Positions 8,842 to 16,910 of a stretch of DNA of 64,000 bases are shown here, piece after piece (the stretch's first letter is position 1; each line of letters starts with the position of its first letter). Under the pieces are notes generated by a model, which saw nothing but the letters and a program-made list of their open reading frames with translations, had not been told where the DNA came from and searched no databases. The stretch comes from an uncultured Litoreibacter sp. (lineage in GTDB: Bacteria; Pseudomonadota; Alphaproteobacteria; Rhodobacterales; Rhodobacteraceae): contig NZ_CANMXB010000001.1 of NCBI RefSeq assembly GCF_947501785.1, positions 3,166,501 through 3,230,500 of the forward strand, given 5' to 3'. The translations under genes and the position numbers were made by a program.

Positions 8842-9237
8842 ATGCATGACGGTAATATGAGACCATTCGCGGATGGCCTCTTGCCAACCGCACTTCAGAG
8901 GGCCAAAAACCGTGGCATGTTTGACTTCGAACCAGACCATTTCGAACAGATTATCGGGCAGCAGGTGCTTGTGTCTGACGGGCAGAACCAGCTTACCCTG
9001 ATCGTTGAGGACGTCAAAATCCGCGACAAGGGATCGGCCACAAGCAGCTTGGGCGCTCCAGCGACGCCAAGCGGGTTTCGTCAATCATTTTCCGTGGGCT
9101 TGCGCGGCCCGGTCGACCCCATTCTCCCAGACCGGGTCTGCCAGATGGAACTGCCCCGGTTTGGGGTGCACGAGCTTTTCATCTCGCCCTACAGCGCCGA
9201 TAACGCGGGCACCTATTACGAGATCGTATTCGCGTAG
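8842..9237 (+). CDS. DUF6916-like protein, copy 1
   Basis: The protein has 131 residues if it starts at the ATG at 8842; a second ATG at 8857 is equally possible, and neither has a clear ribosome binding site. There is no signal peptide. Residues about 30-131 align by eye with the product of 9838-10308: an IGQ-V motif, an L-x-L strand, a Pro-rich central loop, G-x-x-EL and a closing TYYEIVF. Both resemble the small beta-rich DUF6916 family found beside tail-collar proteins. Function is unknown. It is divergent from the Hint gene and convergent with the GNAT gene. Confidence 0.65.
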   Translation: MHDGNMRPFADGLLPTALQRAKNRGMFDFEPDHFEQIIGQQVLVSDGQNQLTLIVEDVKIRDKGSATSSLGAPATPSGFRQSFSVGLRGPVDPILPDRVCQMELPRFGVHELFISPYSADNAGTYYEIVFA

Positions 9238-9257
9238 CCAGGCACCGCCTTGACCCG

Positions 9258-9767
9258 TCAAATCTCGCGCGGTCCGGTATGGGGGCGCCACTCCAGGTCA
9301 AAATGGCCCGGGCTTTCGCTGGTGACCGTGAACCCGTGCTTTTGGTAAATATGCAGCGCGCGGCCGTTGGTTTTTTCGGCGCATAGCCGGACAGGAACCT
9401 TGCCGCCATGCGCCTCGTTCATCAGGGCGCGGAGAATGTCGGTGCCGATGCCGCGGCCCTGCCATGCGGGTGCAAGCGTCAGGTCGATGATGCGCAGGCA
9501 GTCATCCTGCCGGTCGGCAATCAGGCGGCCAATGTCGGTTTCTCCAAGCTGGATGATGCGGAAGGAGGCCCCAAGATAGGTCATTTCATATGACGCGCTT
9601 TGGGCCTCGAACTGTCGCTTTACGAAATCGTCAAAGGCGGGCCGGTCCCATGCCAAATTGGCAAATTCCCACTCTCGCGTGGACGCGTATAGCTCAAGTA
9701 GAAAGGGGCCATCCTCGTCGCGGATGAGACGAAAGGACACCTGTTCCTTCGGGGGTTGGATCAACAT
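9258..9767 (-). CDS. GNAT family N-acetyltransferase
   Basis: The protein has 169 residues with a GNAT fold. The acetyl-CoA pyrophosphate loop appears as LAPAWQGRGIGTDILRAL (Q-x-x-G-x-G/A motif), followed by the terminal beta-strand and helix region with ALHIYQKHGFTV. It should transfer an acetyl group from acetyl-CoA to an amine on an unknown acceptor in the cytoplasm. It lies downstream of the DUF6916-like and tail-collar genes on the same strand but is separated from them by a terminator hairpin. I recall GNAT genes recurring beside tail-collar proteins in proteobacteria, which suggests a linked modification role. Confidence 0.88.
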   Translation of the reverse strand: MLIQPPKEQVSFRLIRDEDGPFLLELYASTREWEFANLAWDRPAFDDFVKRQFEAQSASYEMTYLGASFRIIQLGETDIGRLIADRQDDCLRIIDLTLAPAWQGRGIGTDILRALMNEAHGGKVPVRLCAEKTNGRALHIYQKHGFTVTSESPGHFDLEWRPHTGPREI

Positions 9768-9779
9768 CTGCGGCTCTCA

Positions 9780-9817
9780 AAAGAAAAGACCGCCGCAAGT
9801 TGAAGCTCGCGGCGGTC
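9780..9817 (-). terminator. Rho-independent terminator of the tail-collar/DUF6916 pair
   Basis: GACCGCCGC (9788-9796) and GCGGCGGTC (9809-9817) form a perfect 9-bp stem around a 12-base loop. On the minus strand it is followed by TTTTCTTTT. It lies 20 bases beyond the stop of the Tat-signal DUF6916-like gene and should end that transcript before the GNAT gene. Confidence 0.85.
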
Positions 9818-9837
9818 AAATGTCGTGGCTTCGGCGC

Positions 9838-10308
9838 CTAGTTCAGCACAACTTCGACGTAGTTGCCACCATGTCGGCGCGGGCTGGCAGTCATGTAAAG
9901 CTCCGCCGACCCGATCTGCGGGTGATGCACCTGGTAGCTGCCGTATTGGTCCGCCACCAGTGGTGCAAGGTCGGGGCTGTCGAACACCGCCGTAACAGCT
10001 TCGCGCCGCGCAAGGTCTGCGGGGCGCGCCGCGCCCGAGCGGCCGGGCTCTACCGAAATCAGTTTGAGCACCAGGTTTCCGTGCTCGGCCGATTTCACCC
10101 GAAACCGCTGACCGATAAACGGCGCAAGCTCCTCAGCCGTGGCCGTGTCCCACCGGGGTTGCAATTTGGGCGCAGCGGCAACACCGCTCGCGTCCACACC
10201 GACTGTGACGCTGCGCGCCGTCGCGATTGATGGCAGTGTTGCCAGCCCCGCCAAGGCGGCTTGGCCTGCCAACACCATGCGTCGGGATACCTTGTCCAGA
10301 AATCTCAT
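9838..10308 (-). CDS. DUF6916-like protein, copy 2, with Tat-type signal
   Basis: The protein has 156 residues. The start at 10308 is preferred because AGGAGG lies 6 bases upstream; an upstream in-frame ATG at 10326 lacks this. The N-terminus, KVSRRMVLAGQAALAGLA, has a twin-arginine and hydrophobic stretch typical of Tat export, with likely cleavage after ATA near residue 31. The mature domain resembles the 8842-9237 product: FIGQRFRVKS, LVLKLISVE, a Pro-rich centre and NYVEVVLN at the end. It follows the tail-collar gene by 24 bases, so the two are co-transcribed. The exported location differs from copy 1. Biochemical function is unknown. Confidence 0.75.
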   Translation of the reverse strand: MRFLDKVSRRMVLAGQAALAGLATLPSIATARSVTVGVDASGVAAAPKLQPRWDTATAEELAPFIGQRFRVKSAEHGNLVLKLISVEPGRSGAARPADLARREAVTAVFDSPDLAPLVADQYGSYQVHHPQIGSAELYMTASPRRHGGNYVEVVLN

Positions 10309-10332
10309 ATTGGCCTCCTGTTTCAAGCGTGA

Positions 10333-10869
10333 TCAGTTGCGGGACGGGAATATGCCCTGCAGCGCAATGATGTAATTGACCGCAGTGAACGGTTGCATGT
10401 TGTTGTGGGATTGGCTTCCGCCAACGTTGTTTTGGGTCAAGGCGTCGGACGCCATGTTGACGTCGTCCCGCGCCGAATTGGGCCTGAACAAAGTGGTGCC
10501 ACTTCCGGTCGATATGATGTTGCCGGCCGGGTTGTCCGTGTTGCCCGAGCGGCTGTCGGCCCGCATTGTCACGTTGTGGTTGTGCTGTGGGATCTGTGCC
10601 TGTGTCAGCGTTTCACTCTCGGACCCGCCGCGTTCCCCCAATCTGCGTGGCGAAAGTCCTGGTCCGTTGCCTGCGTGGATCGGTACGCGCCCTCTCATTT
10701 CAGGCAGGCCAAACGAAGTTCTCCCGTCGCCGCCATAGATTGTTCCGAGGAGCGAAAAGAGCGCCGAGTTCTGCGAAATCGGCAAAAGCTGCCCGTCGCA
10801 GAACGCCCATGAGCGGGGTGCGAAATTGCTCCCAAACATCACAATCTGTGCGAGAAATGGATCTGACAT
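10333..10869 (-). CDS. Phage tail collar / microcystin-dependent family protein
   Basis: The protein has 178 residues. The N-terminal half has the tail-collar domain: FAPRSWAFCDGQLLPISQN, then LFSLLGTIYGGDG and TSFGLPEMRGRVPIH. The second half contains a His-rich IPQHNHNV stretch, as in the microcystin-dependent protein (MdpB) family, and ends with FTAVNYIIALQGIFPS, also typical. Such stand-alone chromosomal copies occur widely outside prophages and their function is not established. It leads a two-gene unit with the Tat-type DUF6916-like protein. No other phage structural genes are nearby, so prophage origin is not supported. Confidence 0.88.
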   Translation of the reverse strand: MSDPFLAQIVMFGSNFAPRSWAFCDGQLLPISQNSALFSLLGTIYGGDGRTSFGLPEMRGRVPIHAGNGPGLSPRRLGERGGSESETLTQAQIPQHNHNVTMRADSRSGNTDNPAGNIISTGSGTTLFRPNSARDDVNMASDALTQNNVGGSQSHNNMQPFTAVNYIIALQGIFPSRN

Positions 10870-11231
10870 AATTATTGTTCCCCTTGTGAATTCTACATGG
10901 GATCGACGTTAGCGACGCGTTGGTTGTCCTGTAAAGCTTTAACACTGAGCCCTCACAGACCTCGGATCGGGCCCGGCTGGCCAATAGGCTGACATGGGGG
11001 AAGGTCTCACCCGATATGTTTTTCCACAACCCGTTGATAAATATAAGGAAAACAACGACAATGGTCGGATATTTCGTGGCCCGGCGGACCTCATGAGCCG
11101 CCATTTTTGATCGGTATCCTTTTTTGGGCGGTATTGAGGTAGTTCCAAATTCAGGGGGTGAAGGTGGCAATTTGGTTGCGCGGGGCAGATGCCTGGCCAT
11201 AGTTGCTGGTGGAAGACATGAAGGACCACGC
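10870..11231. other. Intergenic region between tail-collar and TPR-glycosyltransferase genes
   Basis: This 362-base stretch separates divergent genes. It is more AT-rich around 11000-11060 than the flanking genes and should hold promoters for both directions, but I could not assign -35/-10 boxes. Frames crossing it give no recognisable protein. The right-hand end (11221-11225, AAGGA) is the ribosome binding site of the next gene. Confidence 0.5.
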
Positions 11232-14200
11232 GTGACCAAGGATAAGGCGACGGACAAGGCGGCCATCCCCGCGATCTTGAAAGAAGCGCAGGAGTTGGCG
11301 CAGGCCGGCAACGGCCCCGCCGCCGAGACCTTGTTCAAAAGAATCCTGAAATCCCATCCCAATACTCTGGCCGCGTGGCGCGGCTACCTCGACCTATTGC
11401 TGAGCCAGGGGGACGACAAGAAGGCTATCACACTCGCCAAACGCGGGCGGAAGGAAGCCCCGGATTTCGCGACGATGTTCGCCACAAAACAGGCCACGGC
11501 GCTGGACCGGCTTGGGCGCACGAAGGCGGCGGTCAGTCTGCTCGACGACGCCCATGCCGCCGACCCTGCCGATGTGCCTGCCACGCTGCTGTTGGCCCAT
11601 CTGAATTTCAAGCAGCAAACCTATGACCGCGCCGCCGCGCTGTATCGCGAGGTGACCGAGGCGGTGCCGGACCACCTGATTGCGTGGCGCGGCCGGCTGG
11701 ACGTCTGCCTGCAGCGTCAAGACCGGGCGGAGGCGCTGCGCCTCTGCGCCCAATTGCTTCTGCATCAGCCCAAACTGGCGGAATTGGCCTTGGCAAAGCA
11801 GGCGGCGGTGCTCAGCCAGCTGGGGCAGCGGCCGGAAGCCATTGCGATCCTGTCGGTTCTGCATGAGCAAGACCCAAGTGATTTGCAGAATGCCGCCCTC
11901 CTGGCAGACTCCCTGCTGAAAGAGGGGCGGCCGGACCGTGCCGCCGCCTTGCTTGACGGCACTCTCGAAACGCATCCGCATCACGCGGCCTCTTGGCGGC
12001 AGCGCATCAAGATCAGTCTGGATCAAGGGCAGGCGGAGCAGGCGTTGCACCTGAGCCGGGCCATGGCCGAGGCCCTGCCGGGCATGCGCATCCACGCCCT
12101 GATGGCGCAGGCCGACGCGCTGGAAATGCTCGACCGGCATCAGGATGCGGCACAGACGCTGGCCGCGCTCCAACAAGAGCAACCCGACGACCCGAACGTC
12201 GCCCTCAGGCTAGCGCGCGCCTTGCAGAAGTCCTGGCAGCTGGACGGGGCATTTGCGGCCTTCCAATCCGTTATCAAGGACGACCCCAACCACCTTGCGG
12301 CGTGGCAGGGCCTCGTTGGCGTGCATCTGCAAAAGGGGGATGCGGATGCGGCATTGGCCTGCTGCGACGCAGGGCTGCAGACGATCGATCCGTCCCCTGA
12401 TGTCTTGCTGGAACGAAAGGGCCAAATCCTACGCTCCGCCAACCGCTTCAAGGAGGCGATCGAGGTCTTGATCGCCCTGCAGCGGCGCGACCCCAAAAGC
12501 GAGAAAACGGCGCTCGCCTTGGCGCAGGTGCATCTGGAGAACGGGTCGCTGAAGGCCGCCGACAAGGTGTATGAGACCTGCCTGCAATTTGCGCCGGGCA
12601 GTCAGGATGCCCTGCTGGGCCGCGTCAGCGTTGCCGAAGGCTGGGGGGAGGCGGCAAGGGGCGTGAGCCTTTTGACGGATTTCGTTGGGATGGATGCGGC
12701 CAGCTGGGGCGCGGACACACCTGCCGCATTTGTTCTGAAGTATTGCGAGCTGCAAATACAGCTCTCTGATGTGGCCGATATCGGCGCGCATTTAACCGCT
12801 CTGGCGTCGCGAGCCGGTGATCTGACGGGCGAGGAGCTGCTGCGCGCATTTGCCCTGGCGGAGCGACAGACCCTGTCCGAACCGGCGGCGGGGTTTTTGC
12901 AGGCCATTGCGTTGCGCGAAACGCTGTCTATCGAAGGGGCGTTGATCCTGCTGCGCCACACCCACGCCATGGCGGATCTCAAACTGACCGGTCGGTTGGC
13001 CGGGCAGTTGGGGCAGAAGCTGCCACCGGCGCAGCGCACGGAATTCAGGGTGCATGTGGCGGCGTTGCTGGAAGGCCCCGCCGCTGCGCTGGACATGGCC
13101 CGTCGCGAGCTGCCGACGCCGCGGGTTCCCAAGGACGCTTGTCTCATCGGGCGCTACCTGATCGACGCGGGCCGCGCGCAGGCGGCGGTGCGGTACCTGC
13201 ACCGGGCGGCGCGGAACTGGGCGGGGTCACGATCGGTGCGCAGCCTGTTTTTGCACGCGTGCGGGCTGGCCGGGCAACATGATCTTCTTGAGCGCCATCT
13301 CGACCGGGTCAGCGCGGAATTTCCAAGCCTCGATCTCGGGTTGGAAAAACTCAAGGCGTTGCACAGCAGCGGCAAGACCAAGCAGGCGCAGATCGTGGCC
13401 GAGAAGCGGCGGGAACGCGGGCTCAGCACGCTGCACCCCCGCCAATATCTCGATATGTGTCTCGCCTGCGGGGCGCTGGACAAGGCGGAGGCGGCAACCG
13501 ACGCGCTTAGAACGAACCCCGACAGTAACAGCCGCACCGCGGCGCATTTCAGTGCCAGCCTGCAGGGCCGGATGCTCAACGATCTGCGGCTCTATCGCCG
13601 GATGGAAACCTATGGCGGGGCGACCACGCCGCCTGATGCCGAGGCCATGGGCCAGCTGATCCAGCAATATTACTACCCCGCCAAAGCGATCATCGACCGT
13701 TGGATGGCCCGCCCAGCGGTGCCGCGCGCTGCCGACATCGATCAGACCGCCGCAATCCCGCCCCTCATTTTCCAATATTGGAATACCGCCAAGCCGCCCG
13801 ATGAGGTGGCCGCGCTGATGGAAGGCTGGCGCATGGCAGAGGGGTTCGAACACCGTCTCTTCAATCACATGGATGCCGCGGATTTCCTGCGCTCCGAATT
13901 TGGCCCGCGCTTTGCGCAGGCCTTCCAGAAGGCCCGCAGCCCGGCGGAGGAAAGCGACTTCTTCCGGCTCTGCTGCCTGCACAAATATGGCGGCGTTTAC
14001 GTGGATGCCGATGACAAGCGGGTCGGAGACCTGCGGAAATTTGTCGGGCTGGGGCAGGGGCTGACGGTCGTGCGCGAGCCCATCGGCGCGGTGGGCAACA
14101 ACACCATAGTCGCGCCGCCGGGCCACCCGGTCCTGGCGGCCGGCATCAAATTCACCATGCGCGCTCTGATCGCAAATGAGAATGACGGCGCTTGGTTCAA

Positions 14201-14417
14201 GACCGGCCCGGGCATGCTGACCCGCGCCATAGCGCTTTACATCCATCAGGCGCCGGCTCAGCAGGTGAACAAAACGTTGACCATTCTGACCGGCGATCAG
14301 GCCCGCAAATTCATCCAGCCGCATGTTCGCCTGCCGTATAAGTCGACGGTAAAATATTGGAATGCCAAGGACCGCAAGCTCGCCAAGGGCGTGCTGGAGG
14401 CGCTGGGAAATCTGTAG
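11232..14417 (+). CDS. Large TPR protein with C-terminal DXD glycosyltransferase domain
   Basis: The protein has 1061 residues from the GTG at 11232, chosen for AAGGA 6 bases upstream. Residues about 15-800 are tetratricopeptide-like helix pairs (for example ALRLARALQKSWQLDGAFAA). Residues about 845-1061 match the sugar-binding DXD glycosyltransferase family: LIFQYWNT, then ESDFFRLCCLHKYGGVYVDA with D925-A-D927, the metal/nucleotide-sugar site. It should add a sugar to an unknown acceptor in the cytoplasm, with the TPR array as a scaffold. An apparent longer frame reaches back to 11124 but lacks a ribosome site. It is unlinked to other glycan genes except the TPR-sulfotransferase nearby. Confidence 0.85.
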   Translation: MTKDKATDKAAIPAILKEAQELAQAGNGPAAETLFKRILKSHPNTLAAWRGYLDLLLSQGDDKKAITLAKRGRKEAPDFATMFATKQATALDRLGRTKAAVSLLDDAHAADPADVPATLLLAHLNFKQQTYDRAAALYREVTEAVPDHLIAWRGRLDVCLQRQDRAEALRLCAQLLLHQPKLAELALAKQAAVLSQLGQRPEAIAILSVLHEQDPSDLQNAALLADSLLKEGRPDRAAALLDGTLETHPHHAASWRQRIKISLDQGQAEQALHLSRAMAEALPGMRIHALMAQADALEMLDRHQDAAQTLAALQQEQPDDPNVALRLARALQKSWQLDGAFAAFQSVIKDDPNHLAAWQGLVGVHLQKGDADAALACCDAGLQTIDPSPDVLLERKGQILRSANRFKEAIEVLIALQRRDPKSEKTALALAQVHLENGSLKAADKVYETCLQFAPGSQDALLGRVSVAEGWGEAARGVSLLTDFVGMDAASWGADTPAAFVLKYCELQIQLSDVADIGAHLTALASRAGDLTGEELLRAFALAERQTLSEPAAGFLQAIALRETLSIEGALILLRHTHAMADLKLTGRLAGQLGQKLPPAQRTEFRVHVAALLEGPAAALDMARRELPTPRVPKDACLIGRYLIDAGRAQAAVRYLHRAARNWAGSRSVRSLFLHACGLAGQHDLLERHLDRVSAEFPSLDLGLEKLKALHSSGKTKQAQIVAEKRRERGLSTLHPRQYLDMCLACGALDKAEAATDALRTNPDSNSRTAAHFSASLQGRMLNDLRLYRRMETYGGATTPPDAEAMGQLIQQYYYPAKAIIDRWMARPAVPRAADIDQTAAIPPLIFQYWNTAKPPDEVAALMEGWRMAEGFEHRLFNHMDAADFLRSEFGPRFAQAFQKARSPAEESDFFRLCCLHKYGGVYVDADDKRVGDLRKFVGLGQGLTVVREPIGAVGNNTIVAPPGHPVLAAGIKFTMRALIANENDGAWFKTGPGMLTRAIALYIHQAPAQQVNKTLTILTGDQARKFIQPHVRLPYKSTVKYWNAKDRKLAKGVLEALGNL

Positions 14418-14484
14418 CGCGGCCCATCGGCCCGGCGGTCAGCAAGCTTGATGTGGGCGGCGGCTGCCTCTATTCCGCTTGCCT

Positions 14485-15174
14485 ATGGAACCATCCCAAC
14501 CCGCGCTCGCCCCGATCAAGCATTCGCCGCAAACCCTGCGCGACGTTGTGCAGGACCGGATGCGCGAGGCAATCATCGCGGGCCATTTCAGCCCGGGCGA
14601 GCGGTTGGTTGAACGCACCCTGTGCGACCAGCTTGGTGTCAGCAGAACCGTCATCCGCGAAACCATCCGCTATCTTGAGGCAGAAGGGCTGGTCGAGACG
14701 CAGGCCCATCGCGGCCCGATCATTGCGCGCATGGATTGGGCGCAGGCCTCCCAGATTTACGACATTCGCAAACAGCTCGAATCCGCCGCCGCCGCCGCGT
14801 TTGCGGTGAACCACACCCCCGCCCATGCAAAAACATTGCGACAGGCGCTCTCGAAACTGAAAGCCGCCTCCAAGGCGGATGACCGCACGCGGTTGTTCAA
14901 GGCGACAACCGGGTTCTATGCCGCGATCTTTGATGGCGCAGGCCACACCGTCGCGTGGGAAATCGTGCAGCGCCTCAATGGTAGGATCAGTCGGTTGCGG
15001 GTGATGACGCTTGCGACAAGCGACCGTCACAGGCCGGGCCTGTCACATATGACCGGCATCAGCGAGGCGGTTTTGTCCGGGGACGCCGCCGCCGCCAGGG
15101 TTGCGGTCGAAGCCCATATCGACGACGCGGCGGCAATCGCCAAAACCGTGTTGACCGAGCAGGACCAGTCATGA
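14485..15174 (+). CDS. GntR family regulator, FadR/FCD subfamily
   Basis: The protein has 229 residues. Residues about 15-85 are the winged helix (LRDVVQDRMREAIIAGHFSP, LGVSRTVIRETIRYLEAEGL) and residues about 90-225 are the all-helical FCD ligand domain. The ATG at 14485 is taken as the start; a TTG two codons upstream is less likely. It overlaps the following kinase gene as ATGA, so it probably controls that operon or a linked uptake or catabolic pathway. FCD domains usually bind small carboxylates or sugar acids; no specific ligand can be read from the sequence. Confidence 0.9.
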   Translation: MEPSQPALAPIKHSPQTLRDVVQDRMREAIIAGHFSPGERLVERTLCDQLGVSRTVIRETIRYLEAEGLVETQAHRGPIIARMDWAQASQIYDIRKQLESAAAAAFAVNHTPAHAKTLRQALSKLKAASKADDRTRLFKATTGFYAAIFDGAGHTVAWEIVQRLNGRISRLRVMTLATSDRHRPGLSHMTGISEAVLSGDAAAARVAVEAHIDDAAAIAKTVLTEQDQS

Positions 15175-15785
15175 CCCTCGATGAGCTTGCGGCGCGCATC
15201 GCCCAGGTGCCCCGCGTCAGACACCGCCGGATCATCGCCATTGCCGGCCCACCCGCCAGCGGCAAGTCGACCATTGCCGAGCAGCTGGCGGAGCGTATCC
15301 CGAACGCCTGCGTGGTACCCATGGACGGGTTTCATCTCGACAATGAGACCCTCGACCGCATGGGGCAGCGGCATCGCAAAGGCGCGGCCCATACATTCGA
15401 TGCCGGGGGTTTCGTCGCGCTCGTCCGCTCCATGCAAAAGGAAGGCCCGGTACCGTACCCGCTGTTCGATCGCACCCGCGATTGCGTGGTGCCAAATGCA
15501 AGCAGCATCCCGGCTGACTGCGACACGGTCATCGTCGAAGGGAATTACCTTTTGTTAACCGATGCGCCGTGGGATGCCTTGACGTTGGAATGGGACTTTT
15601 CAGTCTATCTCGACGTGCCGATGGAGGTGCTCCGCGCGCGCCTGATCCAGAGGTGGCTCGACCATGGTCTCAATCGTCAAGATGCGGTTAACAGGGCCGA
15701 AAGTAACGATTTGATTAACGCAGAATTTTTGGGACAATTTGGGGAAAGGGCCGATTTGATTTGCCCTATTTTGTCCCAAAACTAG
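15171..15785 (+). CDS. P-loop nucleoside/sugar kinase family protein
   Basis: The protein has 204 residues. It has a Walker A motif AGPPASGKSTIAEQL (about residues 25-39), then PMDGFHLDN and later VIVEGNYLLL with DVPMEVLRARLIQRW, the pattern of the uridine kinase/pantothenate kinase-like group that includes FrcK of fructose transport loci. It should phosphorylate a small hydroxylated substrate with ATP. The start overlaps the GntR stop. The last 30 residues are AT-richer than the rest and the stop codon lies inside an 11-bp inverted repeat. Substrate specificity cannot be read. Confidence 0.85.
   Translation: MTLDELAARIAQVPRVRHRRIIAIAGPPASGKSTIAEQLAERIPNACVVPMDGFHLDNETLDRMGQRHRKGAAHTFDAGGFVALVRSMQKEGPVPYPLFDRTRDCVVPNASSIPADCDTVIVEGNYLLLTDAPWDALTLEWDFSVYLDVPMEVLRARLIQRWLDHGLNRQDAVNRAESNDLINAEFLGQFGERADLICPILSQN
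15727..15781 (+). terminator. Inverted repeat across the kinase 3' end
   Basis: TTTTGGGACAA (15727-15737) and TTGTCCCAAAA (15771-15781) are perfect 11-base inverted arms; an inner GGGC/GCCC pair (15748-15751 and 15763-15766) extends the structure. The stop codon (TAG, 15783-15785) follows the second arm. It could act as a terminator between convergent genes, though no long T-run follows on either strand. Confidence 0.45.
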
Positions 15786-15810
15786 GAAATTTCGACTTCT
15801 GGCGGCAGCG

Positions 15811-16860
15811 CTAACCCGCACGTCTGAGCATGCCGAACAGGTCACGTGGGTCATCCGGATCTGCCAGCATATCCAACAACGAATAATGGCCGGTGCGGTC
15901 GAGTTGATCGCGAACATAACGAAGCGCCGAGAAGTCCTCGGTCGCGAATCCGACGCTGTCAAACAGGGTAATCTGTGCTGCGTCTTTGCGGCCCTCAGAC
16001 TTGCCGGCGATAACTTTCCAAAGCTCTGTGACCGGGTGGTCGGGGTCGAGCTGCTGAATCTCCCCCTCTATCCGCGTTTGTGGCGGGTATTCGACGAAGA
16101 TGTCGGATCGCAACAGGATGTCGCGGTGCAATTCGGTCTTGCCCGGACAGTCGCCGCCGATGGCGTTGATGTGCTGACCCGCCCCGACCATGTTGTCGGT
16201 GAGGATGGTCGCGTATTGCTTGTCGGCGGTGCAGGTTGTGATGATGTCGGCCCCGGTTACGGCCTCCTGCGCGGAGCTGCAGACGACAATGTTCAGTCCC
16301 GTTTCGCTCAGGTTTTTGGCCGCTTTTTGGGTGGCAACCGCATCGATGTCATACAGGCGCACCGTATCGATTCCGATAACCTCCTGAAAGGCGAGGGCCT
16401 GAAATTCGCATTGCGCGCCATTGCCGATCATTGCCATCGTTTTCGAGGTTTTGGGCGCAAGATATTTTGCGGCGACAGCCGAGGTCGCCGCTGTCCGCAA
16501 TGCCGTTAAGACCGTCATCTCGGACAGCAAGATTGGGTAGCCATTGTCCACCCGCGCCAACACGCCAAAGGCCGTGACGGTCTGAAAGCCGCGCGACATG
16601 TTTGCGGGGTGCCCGTTGACGTATTTGAAGCCATAGGTTTCCCCGTCTGACGTGGGCATCAGCTCGATAACCCCCTCATCCGAGTGGGCGGCAACGCGGG
16701 GGGTCTTGTCGAATTGCTCCCACCGCAGGAAATCAGCTTCGATGTAATCTGCGATATCAGCGATCACCCTGGCCGGCTCGATCGTGTTCACAATTTTCAT
16801 CATGTTGTCGACGCTGACGAAGGGAACCATTGCAAGTTTCGATGGGGTCGGCTTGGTCAT
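15811..16860 (-). CDS. Ornithine cyclodeaminase
   Basis: The protein has 349 residues and belongs to the ornithine cyclodeaminase/mu-crystallin family. Substrate-side residues lie in LLSEMTVLTALRTAATSAVA, and the NAD-binding Rossmann part contains MIGNGAQCEFQALAF and the acidic strand VRLYDID. The reaction is L-ornithine to L-proline plus ammonia, with NAD recycled within the enzyme. The gene follows arginase by 50 bases on the same strand, so together they convert arginine via ornithine to proline, releasing urea and ammonia. The length is normal. Its 3' end is convergent with the kinase gene. Confidence 0.93.
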   Translation of the reverse strand: MTKPTPSKLAMVPFVSVDNMMKIVNTIEPARVIADIADYIEADFLRWEQFDKTPRVAAHSDEGVIELMPTSDGETYGFKYVNGHPANMSRGFQTVTAFGVLARVDNGYPILLSEMTVLTALRTAATSAVAAKYLAPKTSKTMAMIGNGAQCEFQALAFQEVIGIDTVRLYDIDAVATQKAAKNLSETGLNIVVCSSAQEAVTGADIITTCTADKQYATILTDNMVGAGQHINAIGGDCPGKTELHRDILLRSDIFVEYPPQTRIEGEIQQLDPDHPVTELWKVIAGKSEGRKDAAQITLFDSVGFATEDFSALRYVRDQLDRTGHYSLLDMLADPDDPRDLFGMLRRAG

Positions 16861-16910
16861 GATTTAATGTCCTTTGCGTGAAACTGCTGCGGGAGCCTGA
16901 CTTGATCTCA

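Noticed and set aside
10333-10869. Prophage remnant indicated by the tail-collar protein
   Set aside because: No capsid, portal, terminase, integrase or att-like repeats nearby; such proteins are common as stand-alone genes.
11009-11040. DnaA-box-like TTTTTCCACA with nearby TTGATAAAT
   Set aside because: Single imperfect copy far from replication genes; not evidence of an origin.
11394-14324. Minus-strand frames of 262 and 365 codons
   Set aside because: They mirror the TPR-glycosyltransferase gene, lack ribosome sites and have shadow-type composition.
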